Origin: an uncultured Parabacteroides sp.
GTDB lineage: Bacteria; Bacteroidota; Bacteroidia; Bacteroidales; Tannerellaceae
DNA length: 33,367 bases
Assembly (NCBI GenBank): GCA_947036995.1
Contig: CAMQTD010000009.1
Coordinates: forward strand, 1-33,367
Direction: 5' to 3'
Within the stretch, counting starts at the first letter, position 1, and each line of letters starts with the position of its first letter. A program made the position numbers and the translations under genes. Below the pieces are notes generated by a model, which was given only the letters and a program-made list of their open reading frames with translations, was not told the DNA's origin and made no database searches. Positions 1 through 7,001 of the stretch are shown here, in pieces.

Positions 1-38
1 AAGAGTTCATTCATTAATTTGAGTGGACTCTTTTTTTT
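1..38 (+). terminator. Intrinsic terminator of an upstream plus-strand gene
   Basis: A 9-bp stem (AAGAGTTCA at 1-9 with TGGACTCTT at 23-31, one G-U pair) runs straight into an uninterrupted T tract. This is the usual shape of a factor-independent terminator reading left to right, so a plus-strand gene probably ends just outside the window. The left arm starts at the window edge, so the hairpin may extend further. Confidence 0.7.
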
Positions 39-77
39 GTTTATATACCGCTCAATAGCACTCATCATTCAATTGAT

Positions 78-446
78 TTATCTTTTGAACAGCCAAGCCC
101 CAAAGAAGACAGCTGCCGTGCCGCTAACGACACTTCCTATAATATAAGCTGTGTACAGACCAAAGTCTCCTGATTTAATCAGAGAGAACCCTTCATAGGA
201 GAATGATGAGAATGTAGTAAAGCCTCCACAGAAGCCAACTGTTAGCAATAATCGGATTTCCATCGAGTAATTATATCTTTCAGATAAGGTGTAAAATATA
301 CCAATAAGTACACATCCCAATATATTTACCACCAATGTTGCGAATGGAAATTTAGCAACACTACCTTGTGTAATCCATAAATCAATTCCATATCTGATTA
401 TACTACCGAGTCCACCAGCAAGAAATATATAAATGAAAGTCTTCAT
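78..446 (-). CDS. crcB: Fluoride ion channel FluC/CrcB
   Basis: Small integral membrane protein of 122 aa that, as a dual-topology dimer, exports fluoride from the cytoplasm. The family marks are visible: GGLGSIIRYG near the N-terminus, TLVVNILGC in the second membrane segment, and GFCGGFTTFSSFSYE in the third, which carries the polar and phenylalanine residues lining the pore. Four membrane segments fit the family, and the length is typical. The reading frame stays open upstream to 515, but the Met at 446 gives the canonical N-terminus (MKTFIYIFLAGG), so that start is chosen. It is divergent from the AraC/GyrI regulator gene across a 140-bp gap. I looked for a fluoride riboswitch in that gap and could not recognise one. 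Only one copy is present, so it would have to be a homodimer. Confidence 0.93.
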   Translation of the reverse strand: MKTFIYIFLAGGLGSIIRYGIDLWITQGSVAKFPFATLVVNILGCVLIGIFYTLSERYNYSMEIRLLLTVGFCGGFTTFSSFSYEGFSLIKSGDFGLYTAYIIGSVVSGTAAVFFGAWLFKR

Positions 447-469
447 AATTATCAATTGAATTAATACGC

Positions 470-483
470 TCACTGTATAGTGA
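470..483. promoter_or_regulatory. Near-palindrome in the crcB/araC divergent gap
   Basis: TCACT-GTAT-AGTGA is a 5-bp inverted repeat with a 4-bp centre, lying between the divergent crcB and AraC-type genes. It sits 24 bp upstream of the crcB start and upstream of the regulator's likely -7 element at 538-545. It could be an operator for the neighbouring regulator, but an arm of 5 bp is short enough to be chance. Confidence 0.25.
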
Positions 484-537
484 ACCATTTTAATTGAAAT
501 TAGTTTATATCTCATGGTATATCACACGCCTAAATAT

Positions 538-545
538 TACCTTTG
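538..545 (+). promoter_or_regulatory. Bacteroidota -7 promoter element for the AraC/GyrI gene
   Basis: TACCTTTG matches the Bacteroidota -7 consensus TAnnTTTG exactly. No good TTTG is seen at -33. Transcription would begin near 552, which leaves about 35 nt of leader before the ATG at 587 and rules out the longer reading frame that begins at 494. Confidence 0.45.
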
Positions 546-586
546 CTTGTATTTATTTTAATTGTACCCATATAACGACAGTAATA

Positions 587-1504
587 ATGACCCAGCATCA
601 ATATAGCAAACAAGTAAACATTGTTATTGATTATATCCTCTTCAATTTAGAAAAGCCACTATTAGTAGATGAACTATCTAAATTGACAACCCTATCTACA
701 TTTCATTTCCATAGAATCTTTACACATGAAGTCGGAGAGTCTATTGCTAAGTTTATTTTACGCAAACGACTCGAACTTGCAGCTATAATTTTAGTGGATA
801 ATTTATCTATAACGGTAACAAATATCTCTTATGAAGTTGGATTTAGTTCTGTAAATGTTTTTTGCAGGAATTTTAAAAAGCATTTTGGTGTTACGGCAGA
901 GGCATATCGAAAGATAAATACGCAACAAGATAGCAAGAATAGTCAATTGATGCGCAAGAAAAATACACTGGATCGCTCTTACTTCCACTATTTTTGTAGT
1001 GAGAAATCATTTATAAATATAAAAGGAGATAAGAAAATGGAATGCAAATTTGAAATTAAAGAATTACCTGAGTTACATGTTGTCTATTATCGTCATTATG
1101 GTGCTTACGACTTAATGCAGGAAGCTTACGGTAAACTAATGCAGTGGGTGTTGCCACGTGGATTGATGATGCCAGAGTCTAAATTATTGTCGGTCTTTCA
1201 TGATAATCCTGAAGTTACGAAAGTAGAGAGTCTAATATCTGACGCATGTCTAATAGTAGATACATTAGTTAAAACAGATGGTGCTATTAACGCGCGTACA
1301 ATTGCAGGAGGTACATTTGCTGTTGGTAGGTTCGAAATAGCAATCGAAGAGTTTCCACAGGCTTGGCAATGTGTTTTTCAGCTCTTAGCAGAGCATGGTT
1401 GCCAAATAGCAGGTGTAGGATATGAGATCTATCACAATAATAGAGATGAGCACCCAGAGCGCAAATGGATCGTTGACATATGTATCCCTGTAATGCCTAA
1501 ATAA
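587..1504 (+). CDS. AraC-family transcriptional regulator with GyrI-like effector-binding domain
   Basis: Two-domain regulator of 305 aa. Residues about 9-107 form an AraC/XylS double helix-turn-helix at the N-terminus; the second HTH (about 77-105) has the usual SYEVGFSSVNVFCRNFKKHFG pattern in segments. Residues 151-305 match the GyrI-like/SOUL-type small-molecule-binding fold (begins MECKFEIKELPELHVVYYRH, ends near WIVDICIPV). The arrangement is that of Rob/SbmC-like drug-sensing regulators, which bind cationic or amphipathic compounds. The linker (about 110-150) is basic and rather long. The ATG at 587 is chosen because it begins the HTH domain and lies just after a -7 element; the frame is open back to 494. 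A strong internal ribosome-binding sequence precedes Met151 (see separate entry). It is divergent from crcB, with no obvious target operon on the same strand. Confidence 0.88.
   Translation: MTQHQYSKQVNIVIDYILFNLEKPLLVDELSKLTTLSTFHFHRIFTHEVGESIAKFILRKRLELAAIILVDNLSITVTNISYEVGFSSVNVFCRNFKKHFGVTAEAYRKINTQQDSKNSQLMRKKNTLDRSYFHYFCSEKSFINIKGDKKMECKFEIKELPELHVVYYRHYGAYDLMQEAYGKLMQWVLPRGLMMPESKLLSVFHDNPEVTKVESLISDACLIVDTLVKTDGAINARTIAGGTFAVGRFEIAIEEFPQAWQCVFQLLAEHGCQIAGVGYEIYHNNRDEHPERKWIVDICIPVMPK
1021..1039 (+). promoter_or_regulatory. Internal Shine-Dalgarno and in-frame ATG inside the AraC/GyrI gene
   Basis: AAAAGGAG lies 8 nt before an in-frame ATG at 1037, exactly at the border between linker and GyrI-like domain. 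Most genes in this window have no recognisable Shine-Dalgarno, so a strong one at a domain border is notable. Starting here would give a 155-aa free GyrI-like ligand-binding domain. Confidence 0.35.
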
Positions 1505-1533
1505 TCAGGACAAGATATTTAAGTTTTCAAGTC

Positions 1534-1579
1534 TATAACTCTACTATTTCAAAATTAATTTCGAAATAGTAGAGTTATA
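1534..1579. terminator. Perfect 17-bp inverted repeat after the AraC/GyrI gene
   Basis: The 17-nt arm at 1534-1550 is exactly complementary to 1563-1579, with a 12-nt AT-rich loop. The arms lack a GC-rich base and the right arm is not followed by a long T run, so it is not a textbook terminator, but position (about 30 bp past the stop codon and just before the ssrA promoter) suggests transcription termination or mRNA 3'-end protection. Confidence 0.55.
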
Positions 1580-1593
1580 ATCAAAATTTACTG

Positions 1594-1601
1594 TATATTT
1601 G
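1594..1601 (+). promoter_or_regulatory. -7 promoter element of ssrA
   Basis: TATATTTG matches TAnnTTTG. It ends 12 bp before the mature 5' end of tmRNA, so transcription would begin a few bases upstream of the GGGGCTG acceptor strand and leave a very short leader for RNase P to remove. The expected -33 TTTG is not clear. Confidence 0.6.
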
Positions 1602-1613
1602 TATCTAAATCAT

Positions 1614-2009
1614 GGGGCTGACCGGTATTGACAGCGGGCAGAAGTGATTTGTAAGCATGTAGTGCGTCGTTGGCTAGCACTTAAATCTCGGACAACAAAA
1701 ACCCAACTGGCGAAAATAATTACGCTCTTGCTGCTTAATCGAATTATAGTAGATTAAGCTTAATTCCCACAATAGTTGTGGGAACGAGATATCACCCAGA
1801 TGCTGTGGCTTCGAAGCTATCTGAATCGGTGGTACAGCTATATCGGAGATAGCATAAAAAACGCCTCGTGTTTTATGCGAAACAATAGAGGATACGGATT
1901 GAGTTGGTGGCTTTGGTCTTGCTCTTTCTCGACAATTTAAGCGAAGATAAACATGTAGAAAGCTAATTAATTCCTCGTTTGGACGAGAGTTCGAATCTCT
2001 CCAGCTCCA
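1614..2009 (+). ncRNA. ssrA: tmRNA (transfer-messenger RNA), ssrA
   Basis: tmRNA of about 396 nt, which rescues stalled ribosomes by acting as tRNA-Ala and then as a short mRNA. The 5' acceptor strand GGGGCTG (1614-1620) pairs with CAGCTCC (2002-2008), and the T arm GAGAG-TTCGAAT-CTCTC (1985-2001) precedes it; CCA is not encoded. The tag frame runs 1709-1738 and reads GENNYALAA followed by TAA, a degradation tag of the kind seen in Bacteroidales. The middle contains several self-complementary stretches expected of the pseudoknots, such as the CCCACAA/TTGTGGG pair near 1766-1783. SmpB, its protein partner, is encoded at 16215. An open frame antisense to this RNA is not a gene. Confidence 0.96.
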
Positions 2010-2011
2010 CA

Positions 2012-2060
2012 AAAACAGCAATGACTCACTGAATATTCAGTGAGTCATTGCTGTTTTAAT
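2012..2060 (+). terminator. Terminator of ssrA: perfect 46-bp palindrome
   Basis: Positions 2012-2034 and 2035-2057 are exact reverse complements, giving a stem of about 21 bp with a minimal loop at AATATT, ending in TTTT. It begins 3 nt after the tmRNA discriminator base. Because the palindrome is symmetric (AAAA...TTTT) it can terminate from either side. Confidence 0.85.
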
Positions 2061-2108
2061 ATGTGACTATCTTATATATGGTGTTGGGTTACTCTTATTA
2101 TAAGACAC

Positions 2109-2150
2109 AAAAAAAGCGTATAAAATTCATTGCTGAACTTTATACGCTTT
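2109..2150 (-). terminator. Intrinsic terminator of tRNA-His
   Basis: Read on the minus strand, the 12-bp stem AAAGCGTATAAA (2150-2139) with TTTATACGCTTT (2124-2113) is followed by a run of U (2115-2109). It begins 6 nt past the tRNA 3' end. Confidence 0.8.
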
Positions 2151-2156
2151 AAAATG

Positions 2157-2229
2157 GGTGGAAGACGGGGTTCGAACCCGCGACAACCTGAACCACAATC
2201 AGGTGCTCTACCACTGAACTACAACCACC
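2157..2229 (-). tRNA. tRNA-His (anticodon GTG)
   Basis: Read on the minus strand: a -1 G opposite a C73 discriminator (the histidine identity pair), D arm GTTC/GAGC, anticodon stem CCTGA/TCAGG around the loop TTGTGGT with anticodon GTG, and T arm GCGGG-TTCGAAC-CCCGT. CCA is not encoded. The acceptor strands GTGGTTG and CTTCCAC leave two adjacent U-U oppositions at 5:68 and 6:67, which is odd but need not inactivate the tRNA. A strong promoter lies just upstream (2266-2296) and a terminator follows. Confidence 0.95.
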
Positions 2230-2265
2230 ATTTCAATTGTCTCATGCTTTATTTCTAAGACACTG

Positions 2266-2296
2266 CAAAGATAGCGCTAATATTTATACCTGCAAA
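2266..2296 (-). promoter_or_regulatory. Promoter of tRNA-His
   Basis: On the minus strand, TTTG (2296-2293), 19 bp, then TATCTTTG (2273-2266): an exact match to the Bacteroidota housekeeping promoter in both elements and spacing. It lies in the 84-bp gap between the coaE stop codon and the tRNA. Confidence 0.8.
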
Positions 2297-2313
2297 TTAT
2301 ATGGGCTCTTTTT

Positions 2314-2910
2314 TTAATCGAAACACTCTTTTTTTTGCGTAATAGTAGTAATAAACGCCTCAAGCTGTTTAATGAGCGATATTTTACTGTTATTTTGTAT
2401 TACATAATTAGCAAGAAGCTCTTTTTCTTCATCTGTTGTCTGGTTCTTGATGCGTTGTTTAATTCCATTTGCATCGCATCTGTCACGCTTGCATGCACGT
2501 TCGATGCGTAGTGCTGTCGGAGCATTGATGGTGAGCGTAACATCTACCAGATGATCGAATCCTGATTCAAAAAGAATTGCCGATTCTATTACTGTTATAT
2601 CACTATTTTGTGCTTCTGCCCATTGTAAAAAAGCATTACTTACAACAGGATGAATTATTTTATTTACCTGATTCAGTAGTATGGTATCTTGAAAAATATA
2701 TGAGGCCAATTGTTTTCTATTTAATCCCTCTGAAGTATAGATATTTGGTCCAAATAGTGATGTGAGTTGTTCCCGAATCACTTCCGAAGAATCTACAATT
2801 CGCTTGCTTTCAGTATCTGCTATGAAGCAGGGTATACCATAGAGCGAAAGTAAATCTGTTACGGTAGATTTTCCACTTCCAATACCGCCTGTAACTCCTA
2901 TTTTAATCAT
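2314..2910 (-). CDS. coaE: Dephospho-CoA kinase
   Basis: Catalyses the last step of coenzyme A synthesis: ATP-dependent phosphorylation of the 3'-hydroxyl of dephospho-CoA, in the cytoplasm. The 198-aa product opens with the P-loop GGIGSGKST (residues 8-16), followed by the family patterns CFIADTESKRIVDS, HPVV and ESAILFESGFDHLVD with the conserved acidic residues. Length is normal for CoaE. It is the last gene of the nusB-yajC-ybbR-coaE unit; its ATG overlaps the end of the ybbR-like gene by 8 bp, implying translational coupling. No hairpin terminator is seen before the tRNA-His promoter, so some read-through into tRNA-His is possible. Confidence 0.95.
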   Translation of the reverse strand: MIKIGVTGGIGSGKSTVTDLLSLYGIPCFIADTESKRIVDSSEVIREQLTSLFGPNIYTSEGLNRKQLASYIFQDTILLNQVNKIIHPVVSNAFLQWAEAQNSDITVIESAILFESGFDHLVDVTLTINAPTALRIERACKRDRCDANGIKQRIKNQTTDEEKELLANYVIQNNSKISLIKQLEAFITTITQKKECFD

Positions 2911-3916
2911 CTGAATTGTTTTTCTCGATCACGAACTCAATTTTCTCGGGTGTAAATCTTAGTACATTTACCCACGTTGGTTTGTCTGTGATAGATACAG
3001 GGATTAAACCATTGATATTCTCTTCTAACATGTTATAGTCAAGTAAGACTTCTAGCTCTTTCTCTGTAAGTTCTTTGAAGCGCGAAAGCGGTACACTACA
3101 TATTATCTTAATTGTAGAAGGAAAGGTCTTAAGTGTAATCTCTGTGGGTAAATTTTTGCATGTGATTGGAACCAAAAGCATTTTCTCTGTGTATTGCTCT
3201 GCAGATACTGAAAGATCAATAGTTGTGGGTTCAATAGAGAGTCCAGGTAGAGGAATGATTGGAATTTGCTCCGAAAATGAGTTTTTAAGTTCGGTGATTT
3301 TCCTATATTCGTTTTTTACATAGAGCAGTGTGTCGAGTAATTCCTGACTGCCATATACTTTTACATGACTAGGTTTAATCTGTATTGAATCTTTTAGCTG
3401 ATATCCAGCCACAGTTTGTATGCTTCCATTAAAAAGGACAGGAACGATTTTACTCTCTTGTGCCGTGTATGTTGTGGCAATACTGCTCGGCGTGATTGAA
3501 ACGATTGAGGTAGAGTTTAGTAATTGTTTTTTGATATGATCTTCCAATTCATTATTATTCATACTCAATATTCCAACATTTTGATCCGTTGTAGTAAAGG
3601 GTATTGTAATAGGCACAAATGTGCGCCCCAGTACATAATTGAGTAAAATGCTTCCTTTGTCTCTAACCTTAACAATAATAGATGTAGGAGGTGCCGTTGG
3701 GAAATGAATAGATGTGGGAATGTTTTCGTATTTGACCGGGATATTCAACTTGATTTCGTAATCTTGTTTTAGGCTTTGCAGTACCCAAAATCCTGCAGAT
3801 AGCAGAACGAAACAAAAAAAGATTAAAAATTCATGCCACTTTTGGTGGCGTAATGAATTTTTAATCTTTTCAATACGTAAATTGAGTTTATCCTGGATAG
3901 AATGTATTCTAGCCAT
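2903..3916 (-). CDS. YbbR-like domain protein
   Basis: 337-aa protein with a basic N-terminal cytoplasmic stretch, a single membrane anchor at about residues 29-47 (EFLIFFCFVLLSAGFWVLQS) and an extracytoplasmic part with YbbR-like beta-rich domains (KLNIPVKYENIP; PTSIIVKVRDKG; QIKPSHVKVYGSQELLD; TVDL-type strands near TTIDLSV). In Firmicutes, YbbR/CdaR regulates the diadenylate cyclase CdaA. No cyclase is encoded in this window, so that link is not shown here. Its position between yajC and coaE is the usual one in Bacteroidota. It overlaps coaE by 8 bp and starts 12 bp after yajC. Confidence 0.85.
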   Translation of the reverse strand: MARIHSIQDKLNLRIEKIKNSLRHQKWHEFLIFFCFVLLSAGFWVLQSLKQDYEIKLNIPVKYENIPTSIHFPTAPPTSIIVKVRDKGSILLNYVLGRTFVPITIPFTTTDQNVGILSMNNNELEDHIKKQLLNSTSIVSITPSSIATTYTAQESKIVPVLFNGSIQTVAGYQLKDSIQIKPSHVKVYGSQELLDTLLYVKNEYRKITELKNSFSEQIPIIPLPGLSIEPTTIDLSVSAEQYTEKMLLVPITCKNLPTEITLKTFPSTIKIICSVPLSRFKELTEKELEVLLDYNMLEENINGLIPVSITDKPTWVNVLRFTPEKIEFVIEKNNSDD

Positions 3917-3928
3917 TTTATTGTCTTT

Positions 3929-4243
3929 TTATTTTTGTAGTGCGTCTTCAGAAGAAGCAAAAATAGATGTTTTATCTACACGAACATTCACGCCATTAGC
4001 GATCTCAATTAACATTGTAGTATCTTCAATCTCTTTAATCTTTCCGTAGATTCCACCAGCTGTAATCACTTTATCTCCTTTATCAAGAGCTTCGCGTGAT
4101 TGTTGGATCTGCTTTTGTCTTTTTTGTTGTGGACGAATCATGAAAAAATAGAAAATAGCCACAACAACGACCATCATCAAAATACCAGACCATTGTGACT
4201 GTCCGGCTCCGCCTAGTTGTAATAAAATACTTAGTAAATTCAT
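3929..4243 (-). CDS. yajC: Preprotein translocase subunit YajC
   Basis: 104-aa single-pass membrane protein, an accessory subunit of the SecDF-YajC complex that assists Sec translocation. The membrane segment (about 20-37, ILMMVVVVAIFYFFMI) is followed directly by the family hallmark RPQQKRQK and a small cytoplasmic domain with GDKVITAGGIYGKI. Length fits the family. It lies 62 bp downstream of nusB and 12 bp upstream of the ybbR-like gene on the same strand. SecD/SecF are not in the window. Confidence 0.94.
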   Translation of the reverse strand: MNLLSILLQLGGAGQSQWSGILMMVVVVAIFYFFMIRPQQKRQKQIQQSREALDKGDKVITAGGIYGKIKEIEDTTMLIEIANGVNVRVDKTSIFASSEDALQK

Positions 4244-4305
4244 AACCTAAAGTTTATAATTAATAGCTGTTTTTGAAATTTCTTTTACAAATGTAATGAT
4301 AAATA

Positions 4306-5232
4306 TCAATTCTTGAGCAAAAGATTCTCGCTTTTTAATTCTTTTATTATAGAATCAAGCACTCCGTTGACAAAGTTACCGCTTTTTGGCGTGCTATAGC
4401 ATTTTGCATTGTCGATATACTCGTTCAATGTAACGTTTACAGGAATAGAAGGGAATGTCATGATCTCAGCCAAAGCGACTTGTAGGATTACTAAGTCCAT
4501 ATTTGCAATACGCTCTGTTTCCCAGTTTTTGAGGTGCTTATTGATTCGCTCACGCAGTTCTGTAGACTTCAGTAATGTTTGTCTGAAGAGTTTAGTTGCG
4601 AATTGAAGATCTTCTTTGTCTTTGTACATTGGAAGAAGTTCTTGCGTTGCTCCAGCTTCTTCTTGAAAACGTTTGATGGTTTTCAGTGCAAAAGTTTCTA
4701 CTATTTCAATATCATCATTCCAATAGATACTTTTATCTTCAAAGTATTCGTTGATATCGTCATTGTTACAGATCAATTTCTTGAATACATTTTTCCAGAA
4801 CTCTTTATCTACATCATAGTTATCAACAGGGTTGTTGATATAGTCTGCGTAAAGTGGCGAATTAAGTACGGTTTCAAGTGTTGATTTAATAAAATCAGTG
4901 TCGACACTCCACGAGATACCCTGTTCTGTGATGTATTTTTGAAGGAATTGATTGCTTTGAACTTGTGCAGCAAAACGGTTGTTGATAAATCTTTCGTTTG
5001 GATTCATCTCTTCGTAAGAAGGGCGGAATTTGGCTTTACGTGTAGCTATATTCTGCTTTTGTTGCGTAGTTAACTCTACAATTAACAGAAGTAGGTAGTG
5101 ATATAAATCGTATGATTTACGTAGGCTAAATTGCAATTCAGTTTCTGCTGCTTTAAGATCTTTGTTGTCATTTTGGTAGTGAGAATACACTATCTGTAAG
5201 ACTTTAATGCGAATTAAAATTCTGTTAATCAT
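4306..5232 (-). CDS. nusB: Transcription antitermination factor NusB (long Bacteroidota form)
   Basis: 308 aa, about twice the length of E. coli NusB, as usual in Bacteroidota, where an N-terminal and middle extension precedes the NusB fold. The start MINRILIRIKVLQIVYSHYQ matches the family N-terminus, and the C-terminal part (about 200-300: LLKSTELRERINKHLKNWE, RIANMDLVILQVALAEIMTF, PVNVTLNEYIDNAK, FVNGVLDSI) is the RNA-binding antiterminator domain, which with NusE/S10 binds boxA in rRNA leaders. First gene of the operon, with a -7 element at 5270-5277. Confidence 0.93.
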   Translation of the reverse strand: MINRILIRIKVLQIVYSHYQNDNKDLKAAETELQFSLRKSYDLYHYLLLLIVELTTQQKQNIATRKAKFRPSYEEMNPNERFINNRFAAQVQSNQFLQKYITEQGISWSVDTDFIKSTLETVLNSPLYADYINNPVDNYDVDKEFWKNVFKKLICNNDDINEYFEDKSIYWNDDIEIVETFALKTIKRFQEEAGATQELLPMYKDKEDLQFATKLFRQTLLKSTELRERINKHLKNWETERIANMDLVILQVALAEIMTFPSIPVNVTLNEYIDNAKCYSTPKSGNFVNGVLDSIIKELKSENLLLKN

Positions 5233-5269
5233 CGTTTGAAGGAACTACTTGTTAATATAAATTATTCTG

Positions 5270-5277
5270 CAAAGTTA
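5270..5277 (-). promoter_or_regulatory. -7 promoter element for the nusB operon
   Basis: On the minus strand TAACTTTG matches TAnnTTTG. The -33 position 19 bp upstream has only TTCA. It gives a leader of about 30 nt before the nusB ATG. Confidence 0.5.
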
Positions 5278-5428
5278 CGGCTTTTTCATTGGGAAATGAA
5301 TAGTTATCTCATTCTTTTTTGCTGCAATAGATTTATTTTGCTTTTTTTTTGAATTGTTAGATGTTAGAGTCACGGTTTTAGGTGTTGTTTCATTCATTTG
5401 TTATGTAGATATTTGGCGATTAAAATTA

Positions 5429-5761
5429 ATGGTTATGAATGAACTACGAAAGGATGAATTTCTGTATGGGCGTGAGAAAGATATAGTTTATAGCAAAGCC
5501 GTTAAAGCAGGCAAACGGATCTATTATTTTGATGTTAAACAAAATCTAAAAAAGGAGTTGTTTATAACAATCACTGAAAGTAAAAAGGTTGTTTCGGCTG
5601 ATGGAGGCTCCTTTTCTCTTCAAAAACATAAAGTGTTTCTCTATCACGAAGATTTTGATAAATTTTCAGATGCGCTGCAAGAGATTATAGCTTATGTAAA
5701 GGTGCATGAGTCTGCACAAGATATAGATATCAAAGCAGATGATATCATTCGTTTAGAGTAG
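5429..5761 (+). CDS. PUR-alpha-like DNA/RNA-binding protein (DUF3276)
   Basis: Small protein (110 aa from Met at 5429; 108 aa from Met at 5435) of the DUF3276/bacterial PUR family, whose PUR repeat binds single-stranded nucleic acid. Recognised from YGREKDIVYSKAVKAGKRIYYFDVKQN, ELFITITESKKV and HKVFLYHEDFDKFSDALQEII in the family order, written here in pieces. The frame is open upstream to 5354, but that extension (LGVVSFICYVDIW) is unlike the family and is left out. In vivo targets of the bacterial members are not settled. It is a single-gene unit followed by a strong terminator. No good promoter match was found. Confidence 0.85.
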   Translation: MVMNELRKDEFLYGREKDIVYSKAVKAGKRIYYFDVKQNLKKELFITITESKKVVSADGGSFSLQKHKVFLYHEDFDKFSDALQEIIAYVKVHESAQDIDIKADDIIRLE

Positions 5762-5767
5762 TACAAT

Positions 5768-5813
5768 AAAGGACCGCTAATACCTGTTTGAAGCAGCATT
5801 AGCGGTCCTTTTT
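5768..5813. terminator. Terminator after the PUR-like gene
   Basis: A perfect 14-bp stem (AAAGGACCGCTAAT at 5768-5781 with its complement at 5798-5811) followed by T residues, 6 bp after the stop codon. A second, bulged hairpin (about 5814-5843) followed by eight T residues lies just beyond and may back it up. Confidence 0.85.
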
Positions 5814-5854
5814 ACACCTGATGGATTAATTGATAATCATCAGTGTTTTTTTAA

Positions 5855-6022
5855 TTAAGCTTGGCTGATTGCCTCAGTAGGACAAGCCTCTGCACAAGAA
5901 CCACAATCAGTACACAATTCAGGATTGATATTATAGATATCACCTTCAGAAATTGCTTCTACTGGACACTCATCAATACAAGTTCCACAAGCAATACAAT
6001 CTTCGTTAATTACGTAAGCCAT
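5855..6022 (-). CDS. 2[4Fe-4S] bacterial-type ferredoxin
   Basis: 55-aa electron carrier. The two cluster motifs are complete: C9-x2-C12-x2-C15-x3-C19-P and C37-x2-C40-x2-C43-x3-C47-P, in the sequences CIACGTCIDECP and CTDCGSCAEACP, giving eight ligands for two [4Fe-4S] clusters. Length and internal pseudo-twofold symmetry are typical of clostridial-type ferredoxins, which carry low-potential electrons for pyruvate:ferredoxin oxidoreductase, hydrogenase or Rnf. This points to an anaerobic lifestyle, as expected for Bacteroidales. It has its own -7 element and stands between convergent PUR-like and same-strand cdsA genes. Confidence 0.95.
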   Translation of the reverse strand: MAYVINEDCIACGTCIDECPVEAISEGDIYNINPELCTDCGSCAEACPTEAISQA

Positions 6023-6067
6023 TTTTTTTGAATATTTAAATTATAACTAATAACTAATTATCTATTG

Positions 6068-6075
6068 CAAAAATA
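6068..6075 (-). promoter_or_regulatory. -7 promoter element of the ferredoxin gene
   Basis: On the minus strand TATTTTTG matches TAnnTTTG, about 45 bp upstream of the ATG. No clear -33 TTTG at the expected distance, and the region is AT-rich, so a chance match is possible. Confidence 0.4.
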
Positions 6076-6145
6076 TAATTTTCTTTGATTATAAAAAAGA
6101 AAATGTCAATTTTTTGTTGAAAGTCATGGGTAAATAGCAGCTTTC

Positions 6146-6976
6146 TTATCGGATAAACAGTTCAATGTAGATCCAAGCTGCTGGTGTTGCCATGATTACA
6201 CTATCAAATCGATCTAAGATGCCTCCATGTCCGGGTAAAATATTACCAGAGTCTTTAACACCAACAGTTCGTTTAAGTAGTGATTCTATTAAATCTCCCC
6301 AAGTTCCAAATACTACGATTACCATCGCAAATCCCATCCATTGATACCAGTGGATACTTGGCATAAAATAGTGAAATGTATAGGATGCTAAGCAAGCAAA
6401 TATAACCCCACCATAAAATCCTTCCCACGATTTCTTAGGCGATACACGCTCAAAAAGTCTGTGTTTTCCAAACTGTGAACCGATAAAATATGCGCCCGTA
6501 TCATTAACCCAAATCACCATAAAGAGTGATAAGAGGAGGACTGGGGTATATTGAGGTTCGCCTGTTATTGTATCGCGGAATATGATAAAGTTCATCAGTG
6601 CAAATGGTAGGGCAGCATAAATTTGGCCAAATATTGATATTGCCCAATTCTTTATTGGGTTTTCTGCCTGTGCATACAGCTCACGAATAAATACAAACAG
6701 ACTAAATGCTACATAAGGAAGCATTATGAGTGTGCTACAATATCCGCCTGCATACAAGAAAGTAGACACAAAAAGATATACACCACCTAAACACTGGATT
6801 GCTTTCCAGTATTTAGAGGTATTGTCTGTTTTAACTAACGAGTGAAACTCATTTACAGATAAAGCAGTAAAGAGGGCAAATAAAATAACAAAAGCAATAG
6901 GGTTAAAGCTGATAGCTCCAACTACAGATGCTCCAAAGATGATACCGGTTAAGGTGCGGGTAACTAAATTCTTCAA
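6146..6976 (-). CDS. cdsA: Phosphatidate cytidylyltransferase (CDP-diglyceride synthase)
   Basis: Integral membrane enzyme of 276 aa making CDP-diacylglycerol from CTP and phosphatidate, the branch point for all phospholipids. The CDS signature is complete at residues 232-256 (SLLKRTVGVKDSG then ILPGHGGILDR), and NDTGAYFIG (158-166) and SPKKSWEG (179-186) also match. About eight hydrophobic segments. It follows ftsH by 25 bp and ends the rsfS-ftsH-cdsA unit, an arrangement common in Bacteroidota. FtsH degrades LpxC in E. coli; whether the pairing with cdsA reflects lipid control here is only a guess. Confidence 0.95.
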   Translation of the reverse strand: MKNLVTRTLTGIIFGASVVGAISFNPIAFVILFALFTALSVNEFHSLVKTDNTSKYWKAIQCLGGVYLFVSTFLYAGGYCSTLIMLPYVAFSLFVFIRELYAQAENPIKNWAISIFGQIYAALPFALMNFIIFRDTITGEPQYTPVLLLSLFMVIWVNDTGAYFIGSQFGKHRLFERVSPKKSWEGFYGGVIFACLASYTFHYFMPSIHWYQWMGFAMVIVVFGTWGDLIESLLKRTVGVKDSGNILPGHGGILDRFDSVIMATPAAWIYIELFIR

Positions 6977-7001
6977 TGGTTTTTATTCTTGTTATTTATT
7001 C

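Noticed and set aside
447-586. Fluoride riboswitch before crcB
   Set aside because: No recognisable pseudoknot or conserved riboswitch core was seen in the 140-bp gap, only an AT-rich leader and a short near-palindrome.
1674-2021. Minus-strand open frame of 115 codons
   Set aside because: It lies entirely antisense to tmRNA (1614-2009) and its sequence is not protein-like; it is an artefact of the structured RNA.
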